DNA of 37,827 nt from Muribaculaceae bacterium (GCA_017619355.1 JAFZSO010000068.1:1-37827); one strand, 5' to 3'. Positions 23,286 to 30,793 are shown, counted from the stretch's first letter. Notes: generated by a model not told the origin, from the letters alone. Program-made: numbers and translations.

Positions 23286-23662
23286 AGTTCGGGCGAGTCA
23301 TAGGTGTCGGCATTGAGGTCGATTGTCGGCTTGGAAAGCAATGAGAAACCTATGGTGGCAACTACGGCAATCGAGGCCGCTATGCCAGTGGCCCATAGCC
23401 AGCGGTGCTTGCGAGTGCTGACTGTAGCGGGCTGGAAGGCCTTTTCGGCAGCCTGCCAGGCATCAATCTTGTGACTGAGCGTGTCCTCGAGTTGCTGAGC
23501 CTTCTTCTCGTTGAAAATGTTGAGGAAGTAGGCCTGCTCAGCCTTAAGGCTGTCGGGCACCTGTTGCGAGCTGAAGAACTGCAGCAGTTCTTTCTCTTCT
23601 TGTGCTGTGGTGTTGCCGTCGAGGTACTTGTCAAACAGCTGTTGTGCAAATTCGGTTGTCAT
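23168..23662 (-). CDS. Single-pass anti-sigma factor-like protein
   Basis: A 164-residue membrane protein that follows and overlaps the sigma factor by 32 bp. N-terminal part (1-87): acidic helical region with LFDKYLDGNTTAQEEKELLQFF, a zf-less anti-sigma-like start typical of Bacteroidetes, then one membrane helix (about 88-110, HRWLWATGIAASIAVVATIG). The C-terminal tail (111-164) would be periplasmic and includes TTEQSLALLSKTINKGC and LEKISEITQSL, the stretch copied in the chimeric gene. Order sigma then membrane partner is the standard layout. Regulated release of the sigma factor is an inference. Confidence 0.85.
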   Translation of the reverse strand: MTTEFAQQLFDKYLDGNTTAQEEKELLQFFSSQQVPDSLKAEQAYFLNIFNEKKAQQLEDTLSHKIDAWQAAEKAFQPATVSTRKHRWLWATGIAASIAVVATIGFSLLSKPTIDLNADTYDSPELAYATTEQSLALLSKTINKGCDELEKISEITQSLKNTNY

Positions 23663-24161
23663 AGTTCAAAAGAGTTTTAAATCGACTGAATACTGATTTT
23701 CTTGCCCGGCTCAAGATGACGCGCACATTGGCCTCGGTGTTGCCCGTCTCGAGGGCAATGTCGGCATACTCGTCGTCGTAGATGTCGCGGCGGGTGATGA
23801 TGTGGCGCTGCACGGCTGGCAACTCATCGATGCACTGCTTGAGCAGCGATATGTGCTGCTGATGCTCCACTTCGTCTTCCACATCCACATCGGCCATGAG
23901 TGGCAGGAGGTCAGGTGGTCCGGCATCGAGTGCATCGTGTGAGGCACGCTTGGCATCGAGGCACAGGTTCTTGACCAGGGTGATGCAGTAGGCCTCATCG
24001 TTAGTCACATGCTGCAATTCATCGCGCCTGTTCCATAGTTTCATGAAGGCCTCCTGTACGATGTCCTCGGCATCCTGCTCATTGTGCATGATGCTAAAAG
24101 CCGTCCAGTGCAGTTTGCGGGTAAACGGCAGGAACCGTAGTTTAAAGGTCTCAGAATCCAT
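23631..24161 (-). CDS. ECF-type RNA polymerase sigma factor
   Basis: A 176-residue sigma-70 family ECF protein. The start was set at 24161 (MDSETFKLRF) since the longer frame to 24233 adds low-complexity residues overlapping the upstream DUF4252 gene. Region 2 is AFSIMHNEQDAEDIVQEAF (about 21-39) with MKLWNRRDEL; region 4 includes ELPAVQRHIITRRDIYDDEYADIALETGNTEANVRVILSRARKSV (HTH). The stop overlaps the anti-sigma gene by 32 bp. It lies between two DUF4252 genes in one operon, so it probably transcribes its own locus. No target promoter could be identified by eye. Confidence 0.92.
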   Translation of the reverse strand: MDSETFKLRFLPFTRKLHWTAFSIMHNEQDAEDIVQEAFMKLWNRRDELQHVTNDEAYCITLVKNLCLDAKRASHDALDAGPPDLLPLMADVDVEDEVEHQQHISLLKQCIDELPAVQRHIITRRDIYDDEYADIALETGNTEANVRVILSRARKSVFSRFKTLLNYDNRICTTAV

Positions 24162-24189
24162 GGTGTGCGGATGAGCGGCCAAAAGGTTG

Positions 24190-24657
24190 TTACATGCCCA
24201 TTTTGCTGAGCTGGTTGAGCTCGTCGGGGGCAAAATTACCGTTCATGCGCACAATGGCACACTCCTTGGCATCGGCCTGGAAAATGAGCATTTCGCTGTA
24301 GCTCTCGCCATCGCGTTTCATCTTGATGATGACCTGCTCGCCATCTTCGCTGGAGCGAACGAGTTCCTCATAGGTGTCGTCGAAGTCGTTCACCATGTCA
24401 ACCACTTGCTTGATGGTGGCAGCATCGGCGTTTTCAAACTGGAGAATATCGAGCGAGTTGATTTTCTCGGTCACCTTCTTCTGAGCCTCATCGGTTCCCT
24501 GATTCTGTGCCATGGCCATCGCGAGCATTTCCTGCGGAATGGTCATGAACTGGGCGTTCTCAGCATCTTTGAATTTATTGAAGAGATCGTCGGAGTTAAT
24601 AGCTGATGCCCAGCAGCAAGTGAGGGCGAGAGCGAGGGTTAAAAGAATCTTTTTCAT
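24190..24657 (-). CDS. DUF4252 exported protein (first gene of the sigma operon)
   Basis: A 155-residue protein with a signal peptide (about 1-19, MKKILLTLALALTCCWASA) followed by the DUF4252 body: FNKFKDAENAQFMTIPQEML, INSLDILQFENAD and VIIKMKRDGESYSEMLIF, ending FAPDELNQLSKMG. It precedes the sigma gene by 28 bp and presumably is its operon partner. It is a distant paralogue of the gene at 22432; the two share the family fold but little sequence. It may be the stress sensor or effector of the sigma system; unproven. About 110 bp upstream precede a 701-residue TPR gene. Confidence 0.85.
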   Translation of the reverse strand: MKKILLTLALALTCCWASAINSDDLFNKFKDAENAQFMTIPQEMLAMAMAQNQGTDEAQKKVTEKINSLDILQFENADAATIKQVVDMVNDFDDTYEELVRSSEDGEQVIIKMKRDGESYSEMLIFQADAKECAIVRMNGNFAPDELNQLSKMGM

Positions 24658-24771
24658 TGTGTTAAGTGTTTAATTTGTTATATGTTTTTAATTATTTTGA
24701 TGTCGCGTTTGTTATGTAGACGAGTTGAGCGATGATTTTGCAACACGAAAAATGCATTTTTTTTGAAAAAA

Positions 24772-26877
24772 TTATCGGTTGATGCGTTTGAGCACATTAT
24801 AACTGGGCAAAATGCCGAGTTCGCCCGCCTTGCTCAGGTCGGCCACGCCACGCTCACGGTTGCCCAGACGCAGGTAGGTGAGCCCGCGGTTGTAATAGGC
24901 CTCGCCCAGGTCGGGTTTAATCTCTATGCAGGTCGAGAAGCAGTTGATGGCGCTGGTGTAGTCGTTGAGCAGCAGATAGACGCAGCCCTTATTGTAGGTG
25001 GCATAGACATTCTTGGGCGAACGCTTGAGCACCTCGTTGAGGTCGTCGATGATCTTAGAGAGAATCTCGTTCTGCTCACGACCATGAAGCATGGCGGCAG
25101 CTTCTTTGTCGCGCTCGTCGAGCACAGGCATCTCGTCGTTAGCCACACCTTTCTGCGCCAGGCGATAGAGCAGGTAGTGAGCGTCGGCACGCAGGAAATA
25201 GGCAAGCGCAAAGTCCTTGCTCAAGGCAATCGTGCGGTCGGCATCGGCGAGTGCAGCGGCAGGGTTCTTGACCATCATGAAGTCGATGGCGCGGGCAAAG
25301 TAGTCGATGGCGCGTGGCGTGGCGGTGGTGATGAGTCCGTTGTAGTATTCAATACTGGTGAATCGCTCGGTGATTTCATCGGCGCTGAGCTGCATCTCGT
25401 CGTTGGCGATGACGAGCATCTTGGGCAGGAGCGACGATTCGTTGACCTCGGTGATTTCCTTCATGTAGTGGGTCTTGCCGTTGAGTTTATTCACCTCATT
25501 ATAATAAGAGAGAAGGAACATGGGTTGCGGATCGATCTCCACATTGCTGTTCTGGATGCGTCCGCGGCTACGGTTCTCGTACTCGGGCTTCAAGCTGTTG
25601 TCGTTCTCGACGGTGAGCAGGGAGTTGAACTTCTTCATGATGTCCTCCTCGGTGAGTTCCTCCTCGATGCCATCGGCTGCGCGCTGGGCACGCTCCTCGG
25701 CCTCCTTCTCCATTTTCTGCGCCTCTTGCTCGGCGGGGTTGTAGGTAGCCACGCGTATGCCTTTCTTCTTGAAGATGGCGATGGCCTGCTGCATGTCGCG
25801 CTCGCTGCCACGCAGGTCGCCGGATTGCTGTTTGGCCTGCGCCCTCGCCATGTAGCCCGACTCGAAGTTGGGATACTTGTTGAGGATGCGGTCATAGTCC
25901 TTCACCGCCTTCTTGAACTGCTGGGTGCGCAGGTAGAGCTGGGCACGGTTATAGAGGGCGAGAAAGTTGTTGGGCTCAAGCTTGAGCACACGCGAGAAGT
26001 CGTCGATGGCCTTGAGGTCCTCTCCCACCTCGGCATTGAGTTGGGCGCGGTTGTAGATGGCGATGGCATTGTCGGGCTCGAGGCTCACGGCATAGTCGTA
26101 GTCGCTCATGGCGCCGTAGTAGTCGTCGAGCTTGTAGCGCAGGAAAGCGCGGTTGATGAAGTTGCCGGCATAGTGCGGTTCGAGCTTGATGACCTCATCG
26201 AGGTCTTTGACGGCAGCTTCGTAGTCGTTGTTGGCCTTGAGGTTGATTTCGGCACGCATGGCGTAGGCCATGGTGGAGTTCTTGGTGATTTCGAGACTCT
26301 TGTTCACCTCTTCGAGCGCACGGGTGGTGTCGCCGGTAGCGAGCAGCAACTGTGCCATGCCCAGGTGGGCTCGGTCGTTCTTGGAGTCGAGCCTGGTCAA
26401 AACGGCATAGGTGGAGTCGGCTACGGCGTAGTTCTTGAGTTCGGTTTCGCAAATGGCCTTGTTGAGCAGGAAGACCTTGTTCTCGGGCAGTTGCGAGAGT
26501 CCCTTATCGTAGTCCTGAACTGCCTCCTTGAACTTGCGCTGGTTCTGGCGCGCCACGCCTCGCACCTGATAGGCATCGGTAATGAACGGGTTGCGCTCGA
26601 TGCACAGCGAGGCATCTTCCTCGGCACCGCGATAGTCCTCGAGATTGATTTTGGCCACGGCGCGGAAGAAATAGGGCTCGGCAAGATAAGGCTTGGCGGC
26701 AATCACCTGATTGAAATACTGGATAGAGAGGATGTAGTCCTCAAAATAGAGCGCGTTGCGGCCAATGTTCAGCACCTGGTCGGTATTGATCTGGGCGTGT
26801 GCCGGACTGCCGCTCAGCAGCAAACCAAGGCAGGCCACAAGGCGCAGCAGCGAGTATGTCAAACTCAGGCGTTTCAT
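24772..26877 (-). CDS. Large exported TPR-repeat protein
   Basis: A 701-residue protein. The start at 26877 follows a promoter and gives a signal peptide (about 1-28, ending SPAHA); a frame extends back to 26919. The mature part is made of tetratricopeptide repeats: residues 30-400 hold about ten with the A-Y-NRA-L pattern (for example YEAAVKDLDEVIKLEPHYAG, YNRAQLNAEVGEDLKAIDDF). A charged segment (about 400-435, AEQEAQKMEKEAEERAQ) and a beta-rich section (430-520) split them from a C-terminal set (ATYNKGCVYLLLNDYTSAINC). It probably forms a protein-binding scaffold in the periplasm or outer membrane. Partner unknown. It is probably separate from the sigma operon. Confidence 0.9.
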   Translation of the reverse strand: MKRLSLTYSLLRLVACLGLLLSGSPAHAQINTDQVLNIGRNALYFEDYILSIQYFNQVIAAKPYLAEPYFFRAVAKINLEDYRGAEEDASLCIERNPFITDAYQVRGVARQNQRKFKEAVQDYDKGLSQLPENKVFLLNKAICETELKNYAVADSTYAVLTRLDSKNDRAHLGMAQLLLATGDTTRALEEVNKSLEITKNSTMAYAMRAEINLKANNDYEAAVKDLDEVIKLEPHYAGNFINRAFLRYKLDDYYGAMSDYDYAVSLEPDNAIAIYNRAQLNAEVGEDLKAIDDFSRVLKLEPNNFLALYNRAQLYLRTQQFKKAVKDYDRILNKYPNFESGYMARAQAKQQSGDLRGSERDMQQAIAIFKKKGIRVATYNPAEQEAQKMEKEAEERAQRAADGIEEELTEEDIMKKFNSLLTVENDNSLKPEYENRSRGRIQNSNVEIDPQPMFLLSYYNEVNKLNGKTHYMKEITEVNESSLLPKMLVIANDEMQLSADEITERFTSIEYYNGLITTATPRAIDYFARAIDFMMVKNPAAALADADRTIALSKDFALAYFLRADAHYLLYRLAQKGVANDEMPVLDERDKEAAAMLHGREQNEILSKIIDDLNEVLKRSPKNVYATYNKGCVYLLLNDYTSAINCFSTCIEIKPDLGEAYYNRGLTYLRLGNRERGVADLSKAGELGILPSYNVLKRINR

Positions 26878-26888
26878 TGTTTTGGTTG

Positions 26889-26896
26889 CAAAAATA
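26889..26896 (-). promoter_or_regulatory. -7 promoter element of the TPR gene
   Basis: On the minus strand TATTTTTG matches TAnnTTTG, 11 bp before the ATG at 26877; the leader would be very short. Confidence 0.5.
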
Positions 26897-27010
26897 GTGT
26901 TTTCTGCACTACATCGCACAAGTCTTTCAGTTATAATGCATAAGTTTAACGAAGATTAACCACACAGGCGATAATGGCTGTAAAGGGTGCGGTAGAGCGG
27001 AATTTTTTGC

Positions 27011-27018
27011 TACCTTTG
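27011..27018 (+). promoter_or_regulatory. -7 promoter element of the EamA transporter, almost leaderless
   Basis: TACCTTTG fits TAnnTTTG and ends just 9 bp before the only possible ATG (27028). The predicted start of transcription would leave fewer than about 8 nt of leader. A -33 element is not clear. Confidence 0.5.
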
Positions 27019-27027
27019 TAGTCTTGA

Positions 27028-27927
27028 ATGCGCATCAATAAACTGAAATATCACTTGCTGGCACTGCTGGTGGTGCTTGTGTGGGGCGTTTCGTTCATCA
27101 ACACCAAGGTGTTGCTGGGCCGAGGCGTGACACCTACGGAGATATATGTGTATCGCTTTATCATTGCCTATGTGGGCATCTTGGCGATATGCCGTTTCAA
27201 GGTGCGCTTCTGCGGCTGGCACGACGAACTGCTCATGGCCGTCTGCGGACTGACGGGTGGCACGGCCTACTTCATCATGCAAAATGTGGCGCTCGACCTC
27301 ACGCTTGTGAGCGATGTGGTGGTGCTGGTGGCGGTAAATCCGCTGTTCACCACGCTGCTTGCGGCGATGTTCCTGAAAGAGGAGCATTTCACCTGGAGCA
27401 AGGTGCTTGGGTCGCTGATAGCGTTCCTGGGCGTGGGGGTGCTCACCTTCCACAAGGGCTTTGTGTGGGGCGACGGCCTGCTGGGCGACATCCTGTCGGT
27501 ATTAGCAGCTCTGGCTTGGGCCATCTATTCGGTTATCATCAAGCGGCTGAACAGTCGGCACACTACGCTTGAAATCACCCGCAAGACCTTCTTCTATGGC
27601 ATATTGAGCGGCCTGCCGTTCTTGCTGTGCCAGGACACTCTCACGCCGCTGAGCACACTGTTTGAGCCCGAGATTGTGGGACACATGCTGTTCCTGTCGC
27701 TGGTGTGCTCTATGCTGGCGTTCTTCTGGTGGGGCCGTGTGACCAAGGGCATCGGTGCCATCAGTTCATCGACCTATCTCTATCTCGACCCCATCGTGTC
27801 GCTGGCCGCTGCAGCCATTGTACTCGACGAACGCATAGGCCTCGTGGGCCTTGCCGGCTGCGCCCTCATCTTGCTTGGCATCATCATCGTGGAGCGCCAT
27901 CACCTGCACCCTTCCAGCGAGGGATAA
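27028..27927 (+). CDS. EamA/DMT superfamily transporter
   Basis: A 299-residue membrane protein with ten predicted helices in two EamA repeats. Repeat 1 begins YHLLALLVVLVWGVSFINTKVLLGRGVTPTEIYVYRF; repeat 2 begins LLGDILSVLAALAWAIYSVIIKRLNSRH with a typical EamA pattern. DMT proteins export amino acids, nucleotide derivatives or other metabolites; no substrate can be read from the sequence. C-terminal end is short (VERHHLHPSSEG). It stands alone. Downstream are tandem repeats. The ATG at 27028 follows the promoter very closely. Confidence 0.93.
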   Translation: MRINKLKYHLLALLVVLVWGVSFINTKVLLGRGVTPTEIYVYRFIIAYVGILAICRFKVRFCGWHDELLMAVCGLTGGTAYFIMQNVALDLTLVSDVVVLVAVNPLFTTLLAAMFLKEEHFTWSKVLGSLIAFLGVGVLTFHKGFVWGDGLLGDILSVLAALAWAIYSVIIKRLNSRHTTLEITRKTFFYGILSGLPFLLCQDTLTPLSTLFEPEIVGHMLFLSLVCSMLAFFWWGRVTKGIGAISSSTYLYLDPIVSLAAAAIVLDERIGLVGLAGCALILLGIIIVERHHLHPSSEG

Positions 27928-27936
27928 TGTAAGCTG

Positions 27937-28053
27937 ACGAGCAAACGAGCAGACAAGCAAACAAGGAACGAGTAGGATAGTAAAGTAGTAGAATAGTAGA
28001 ATAGGTTGCTTGAACAGCGTGAAATTCTAAGGAGTTGAGGAGTTAAGGAGATT
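27937..28053 (+). repeat. Cluster of three 8-bp-period tandem tracts
   Basis: Tract A (27937-27960): ACGAGCAA, ACGAGCAG, ACAAGCAA. Tract B (27971-28002): AGTAGGAT, AGTAAAGT, AGTAGAAT, AGTAGAAT. Tract C (28030-28053): AGGAGTTG, AGGAGTTA, AGGAGATT. All have an 8-bp period and purine-rich units. They begin 10 bp after the EamA stop. Tract A belongs to the family at 1643 and 22291. Confidence 0.75.
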
Positions 28054-28101
28054 GATGCTCGCAAAAACGAGTTCTGCTGCTCGCTCTTAGAGAATGGGCA
28101 T

Positions 28102-28129
28102 AAAAAGGGGCTGGCGGTGAGGCCAGCCC
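28102..28129 (-). terminator. Terminator of the PorT-like barrel gene
   Basis: Stem GGGCTGGC (28108-28115) with GCCAGCCC (28122-28129), loop GGTGAG; on the minus strand it is followed by five T. It lies about 80 bp after the stop (28206). Confidence 0.7.
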
Positions 28130-28151
28130 TTAGACAATGCTTTTATTTGAC

Positions 28152-28171
28152 GGACACGGCACGCCGTGTCC
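28152..28171. repeat. Perfect palindrome next to a CTGTAGGG-type tag
   Basis: GGACACGGC-AC-GCCGTGTCC: 9-bp arms with a 2-bp spacer. On the minus strand it is preceded by CTGTAGGG overlapping the arm. A related palindrome with a GC-GT-GC centre after CTGTAGGG occurs at 37573. Confidence 0.8.
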
Positions 28172-28205
28172 CTACAGTTTACAGTTGTCCCTCATGCGGG
28201 AGGAA

Positions 28206-28871
28206 TTAGAAGCGGACGCCTACTGAGAGCTGGATAGTCTGGAGACGGTCGTCGCTGTTGAAGTAGGTGGTCTGCGTGCCTGTGTCGTCGATTTCATAGT
28301 CGTTCCACGACTTGGTGAGGCTCAGGTTGTAGCGTGCCTGCAGTACCAGCCGGCGGTTCACAAAGTAAGTGAAACCAGCCACCACATCAGCACCCATGGT
28401 CTCGAGGCCGCGGCCCACTTTCTTCACCTTGTCGCCATCGCTGGTGAACTTGTTCTGCACATTGATACCCAGCTGAGGTCCCAGGTCGAATGTCAAATTA
28501 GGGGTAATATAGAACTTGGCCATAACGGGAATGTTGAAGTAGATGGCCGAGTAGTCCACATCCTTCTCGATGGGTTTGCCGTCATCGCGCTGAAAATAGT
28601 GCCCTACCGGGTTAATCTGGTCGAGGGCAAACTTTGCTCCGGTGAAGTTGAGCAGCAGGCCGCCACCCACGCCAAAGCGCGACGAGAAAGCATAATCCCA
28701 CTCGGCGCCCACGTGACCACCCACCTTCATGCCATGGGGCATCACGCCCATCACCATGTTAGAGAAGTTCACGCCGCCTTTCACAATGCAGCCCATGCTG
28801 TGTCCCTGCGCATTGGCCAAAGTAGCAGTAAGGAGCACTGCCATCATCAAAAAACACTTTTTCATCATCAT
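28206..28871 (-). CDS. PorT-family outer-membrane beta-barrel protein
   Basis: A 221-residue protein with a signal peptide (to about residue 21, TATLANAQ) and an eight-strand-like barrel: CIVKGGVNFSNMVMG, KVGGHVGAEWDYAFSSRFGVGGGLLLNF, FNIPVMAKFYITPNLTFDLGPQLGINV, GADVVAGFTYFVNRRLVLQARYNLSL and the last strand LQTIQLSVGVRF. It ends in Phe, as expected for the BAM-recognised terminal strand. PorT-like (outer membrane beta-barrel) family in Bacteroidetes; the role of such small barrels is usually unknown. Three successive ATGs (28871, 28868, 28865) could start it. It has an excellent promoter (TTTG-20-TACATTTG). Confidence 0.88.
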   Translation of the reverse strand: MMMKKCFLMMAVLLTATLANAQGHSMGCIVKGGVNFSNMVMGVMPHGMKVGGHVGAEWDYAFSSRFGVGGGLLLNFTGAKFALDQINPVGHYFQRDDGKPIEKDVDYSAIYFNIPVMAKFYITPNLTFDLGPQLGINVQNKFTSDGDKVKKVGRGLETMGADVVAGFTYFVNRRLVLQARYNLSLTKSWNDYEIDDTGTQTTYFNSDDRLQTIQLSVGVRF

Positions 28872-28887
28872 TTAGTATTTTATTTCA

Positions 28888-28919
28888 CAAATGTAGAACT
28901 TTTATTCGGTTCTACCAAA
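28888..28919 (-). promoter_or_regulatory. Promoter of the PorT-like gene
   Basis: On the minus strand TTTG (28919-28916), 20 bp spacer, TACATTTG (28895-28888): complete consensus, 16 bp before the ATG at 28871. Confidence 0.8.
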
Positions 28920-29090
28920 TCGCAGCCGTAAAACCACCTCATTTGGAGTATATGCCCATGGCAGCCACCAGCAGGAATGATAAATTTCTACAAATACTCG
29001 TTGCATTATCTTAAAAGTAAACAAAGAATTTGCTCATCTCGCAGATTTTTGCGAAATTTGAAAACTAATTATTTTTCCAACCCCGATTCA

Positions 29091-29969
29091 ATGAAACATT
29101 TCATCATATACACGCTTTTCGCTGCCCTGCTGCTCGCCTCATCGCCTAACGCCGAGGCTCGCAAGAAAAAGACTGGGCACAACAAGCAGGCCATAGAACT
29201 CGACGAGAACAACCTGATGCTGAACCAGCCTCAGGCCATTGCCGTGACCGACCCCGAACAGCAGCTCTATGGCGAATGGGAAATCGAGAGCATGAAGAAG
29301 AAAGCCGTGAGCACCCAGGAGCGTGCCTACATCTATCTCGACTTCAATGCCCACAAGATTTATGGCAACAATGGCTGCAACGCCCTGAACGGCGACTTCG
29401 CGCTCAACGGCCGCAACCTCACCTTTAGCCACCTCATCACCACTCAGGAAGAGTGCTACGGCCCCACCTCAGAACGCACCATCATGCGCGCGCTGACCGA
29501 CACCCGTGGCTTCCAGCTCACACAGCTGTATAACATGCAGTACCTGCACCTCACGGACAAGAAGGGGCAAGAACTCATGACGCTGCGTCGCCAGAACCTC
29601 GACTTCCTGAACGGTGCCTGGCTGCTCAAGGAACTCAACGGCGAGAACATTACCGACAAGGATGTGAAGGTGGTGATCGACATACCCATGCTCACCATCA
29701 ATGCCGTGACCAGCTGCAATGTGATTAACGGCATCGTGCACATCGACCCCTCAAAGCACTACGATGTGCAGTTTGAGGACCTGCAGTCGTCGCACTACAT
29801 CTGCCCCGACATCCAGCTCGAGACCGATGTGCTCATAGGACTCGAGGAGACCGCCACCTGCAAAGCCATCAACAGTGGCGAGATGGCACTGCTCGACAAC
29901 AAGGGCAACATCATTCTGCGCCTCGTCAAAATCGACCTCAAGGCCTCGAGAAAGCAGGTTAGGGATTAG
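29091..29969 (+). CDS. Exported protein with two META domains
   Basis: A 292-residue protein with a signal peptide (about 1-22, ending SSPNAEA) and a lysine-rich start (RKKKTGHNK). Two META (HslJ-like) domains follow. META 1 (about 60-165): YGEWEIESMKKKAVST, FNAHKIYGNNGCNALNGDF and ECYGPTSERTIMRALTD. META 2 (about 172-285): LNGAWLLKELNGENITD, TINAVTSCNVINGIV, ICPDIQLETDVLIGLEE. META domains occur in proteins that resist heat/novobiocin in E. coli (HslJ), with no enzymatic role known. The start at 29091 is the one giving a signal peptide; a frame extends to 28977. The gene is alone. Confidence 0.88.
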   Translation: MKHFIIYTLFAALLLASSPNAEARKKKTGHNKQAIELDENNLMLNQPQAIAVTDPEQQLYGEWEIESMKKKAVSTQERAYIYLDFNAHKIYGNNGCNALNGDFALNGRNLTFSHLITTQEECYGPTSERTIMRALTDTRGFQLTQLYNMQYLHLTDKKGQELMTLRRQNLDFLNGAWLLKELNGENITDKDVKVVIDIPMLTINAVTSCNVINGIVHIDPSKHYDVQFEDLQSSHYICPDIQLETDVLIGLEETATCKAINSGEMALLDNKGNIILRLVKIDLKASRKQVRD

Positions 29970-29997
29970 AGAGAACTTAAATAATGAATAAAGAAAA

Positions 29998-30033
29998 ACA
30001 GGCTTGCACTCAGTTGCAAGCCTGTGATATTTT
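29998..30033. terminator. Terminator between META gene and pRiA4b-like gene
   Basis: CAGGCTTGCA (29999-30008) pairs with TGCAAGCCTG (30015-30024), loop CTCAGT, plus an outer A-T pair; a T-run follows at 30029-30033. It lies 29 bp after the META gene stop and 33 bp after the minus-strand gene's stop. Confidence 0.8.
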
Positions 30034-30065
30034 TGGCGACTAAGCCCCGTGTATCAGGCGCAGGT

Positions 30066-30614
30066 TTAGTCGATCGATTCCTCCTCAAACTCGTCAGAGA
30101 GTTCTTCGAGCTCTTCTTCATTGAATTCCTCGTCGCCATAGAACTCCTCGCCGAGTTCTTCAATGTTGGCTTCGATAATCTTGGGAGCAACAACCACCTC
30201 TTCAACGCCCACATCTTCCTTGGGAGCCTTGCCCTCTTTGCGCGAGCACAGCGGGTCGTGCAGATGCTTTCCGGGCACGGTCTCTTTCAATTTCATGTAG
30301 AAGTAGCGCTCGGTCATGTAGTCGAACACGAATTTCAGTTTCTGACCCTCATCCTCCAGCAGTTCGTCGAGACGGGTGTCTTCCATAAGCCACACATCTT
30401 CGTCAGAGTCCGACCCCATATCCATGAAGGTCACCTCCTTTTCACGGTTCCATTCATCGTCGCAAATGTAGAACGAGTCCATCTGCTCTTTGTCATAACC
30501 GGCAGCATCGAGAATGGTGTTTCGCAATCGCAAAAAAGTGTCCTCTGAATCAATCGAAATCTCCAGCTTGAAATTTTCAGCTTCTTCCGAACCTACAAGA
30601 AATTTATAAATCAT
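30066..30614 (-). CDS. pRiA4b ORF-3-like family protein with acidic tail
   Basis: A 182-residue cytosolic protein of the plasmid pRiA4b ORF-3 family (also called IS1096 passenger TnpR-like), in spite of the name a common chromosomal gene in Bacteroidetes, not a recombinase. Family traits: MIYKFLVGSEEAENFKLEISIDSEDTFLRLRNTILDAAGYD, FYICDDEWNREKEVTFMDMG and LKFVFDYMTERYFYMKLKE. The last 50 residues are extremely acidic (EELGEEFYGDEEFNEEELEEL...), an unstructured tail. Function is unknown. It is a single gene with its own -7 box. Confidence 0.88.
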   Translation of the reverse strand: MIYKFLVGSEEAENFKLEISIDSEDTFLRLRNTILDAAGYDKEQMDSFYICDDEWNREKEVTFMDMGSDSDEDVWLMEDTRLDELLEDEGQKLKFVFDYMTERYFYMKLKETVPGKHLHDPLCSRKEGKAPKEDVGVEEVVVAPKIIEANIEELGEEFYGDEEFNEEELEELSDEFEEESID

Positions 30615-30624
30615 AATATCAATA

Positions 30625-30632
30625 CAAATTTA
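30625..30632 (-). promoter_or_regulatory. -7 promoter element of the pRiA4b-like gene
   Basis: On the minus strand TAAATTTG matches the consensus, 10 bp before the ATG at 30614; the leader would be short. Confidence 0.5.
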
Positions 30633-30752
30633 GTTGTTGTTCAAATGATGATGCGAAGATACGAAAAAATAATATCAAGCAACTATTTTCGTGATTTTTT
30701 TTTCACACAAGTAAAAAAAAACTTCTGTGCAAGTCTTTTTTCTACAATTTTC

Positions 30753-30793
30753 ACGAAAAAAATGCCTCTCATCACTTCACAGAGACAAGAGGC
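30753..30793 (-). terminator. Terminator of the serine palmitoyltransferase gene
   Basis: GCCTCT (30764-30769) pairs with AGAGGC (30788-30793) over an 18-nt loop; on the minus strand it is followed by seven T. It is 28 bp after the stop of spt. Confidence 0.6.

Noticed and set aside
24763-26943. A 726-codon plus-strand frame opposite the TPR gene
   Set aside because: It mirrors the TPR gene codon for codon and shows no family, signal or promoter; the repetitive His/Val/Gly-rich protein is a typical antisense shadow of GC-biased codons.
30066-30614. A mobile element, because the family is called IS1096 passenger or pRiA4b ORF-3
   Set aside because: No inverted repeats, no transposase and a usual chromosomal context; the name is historical.
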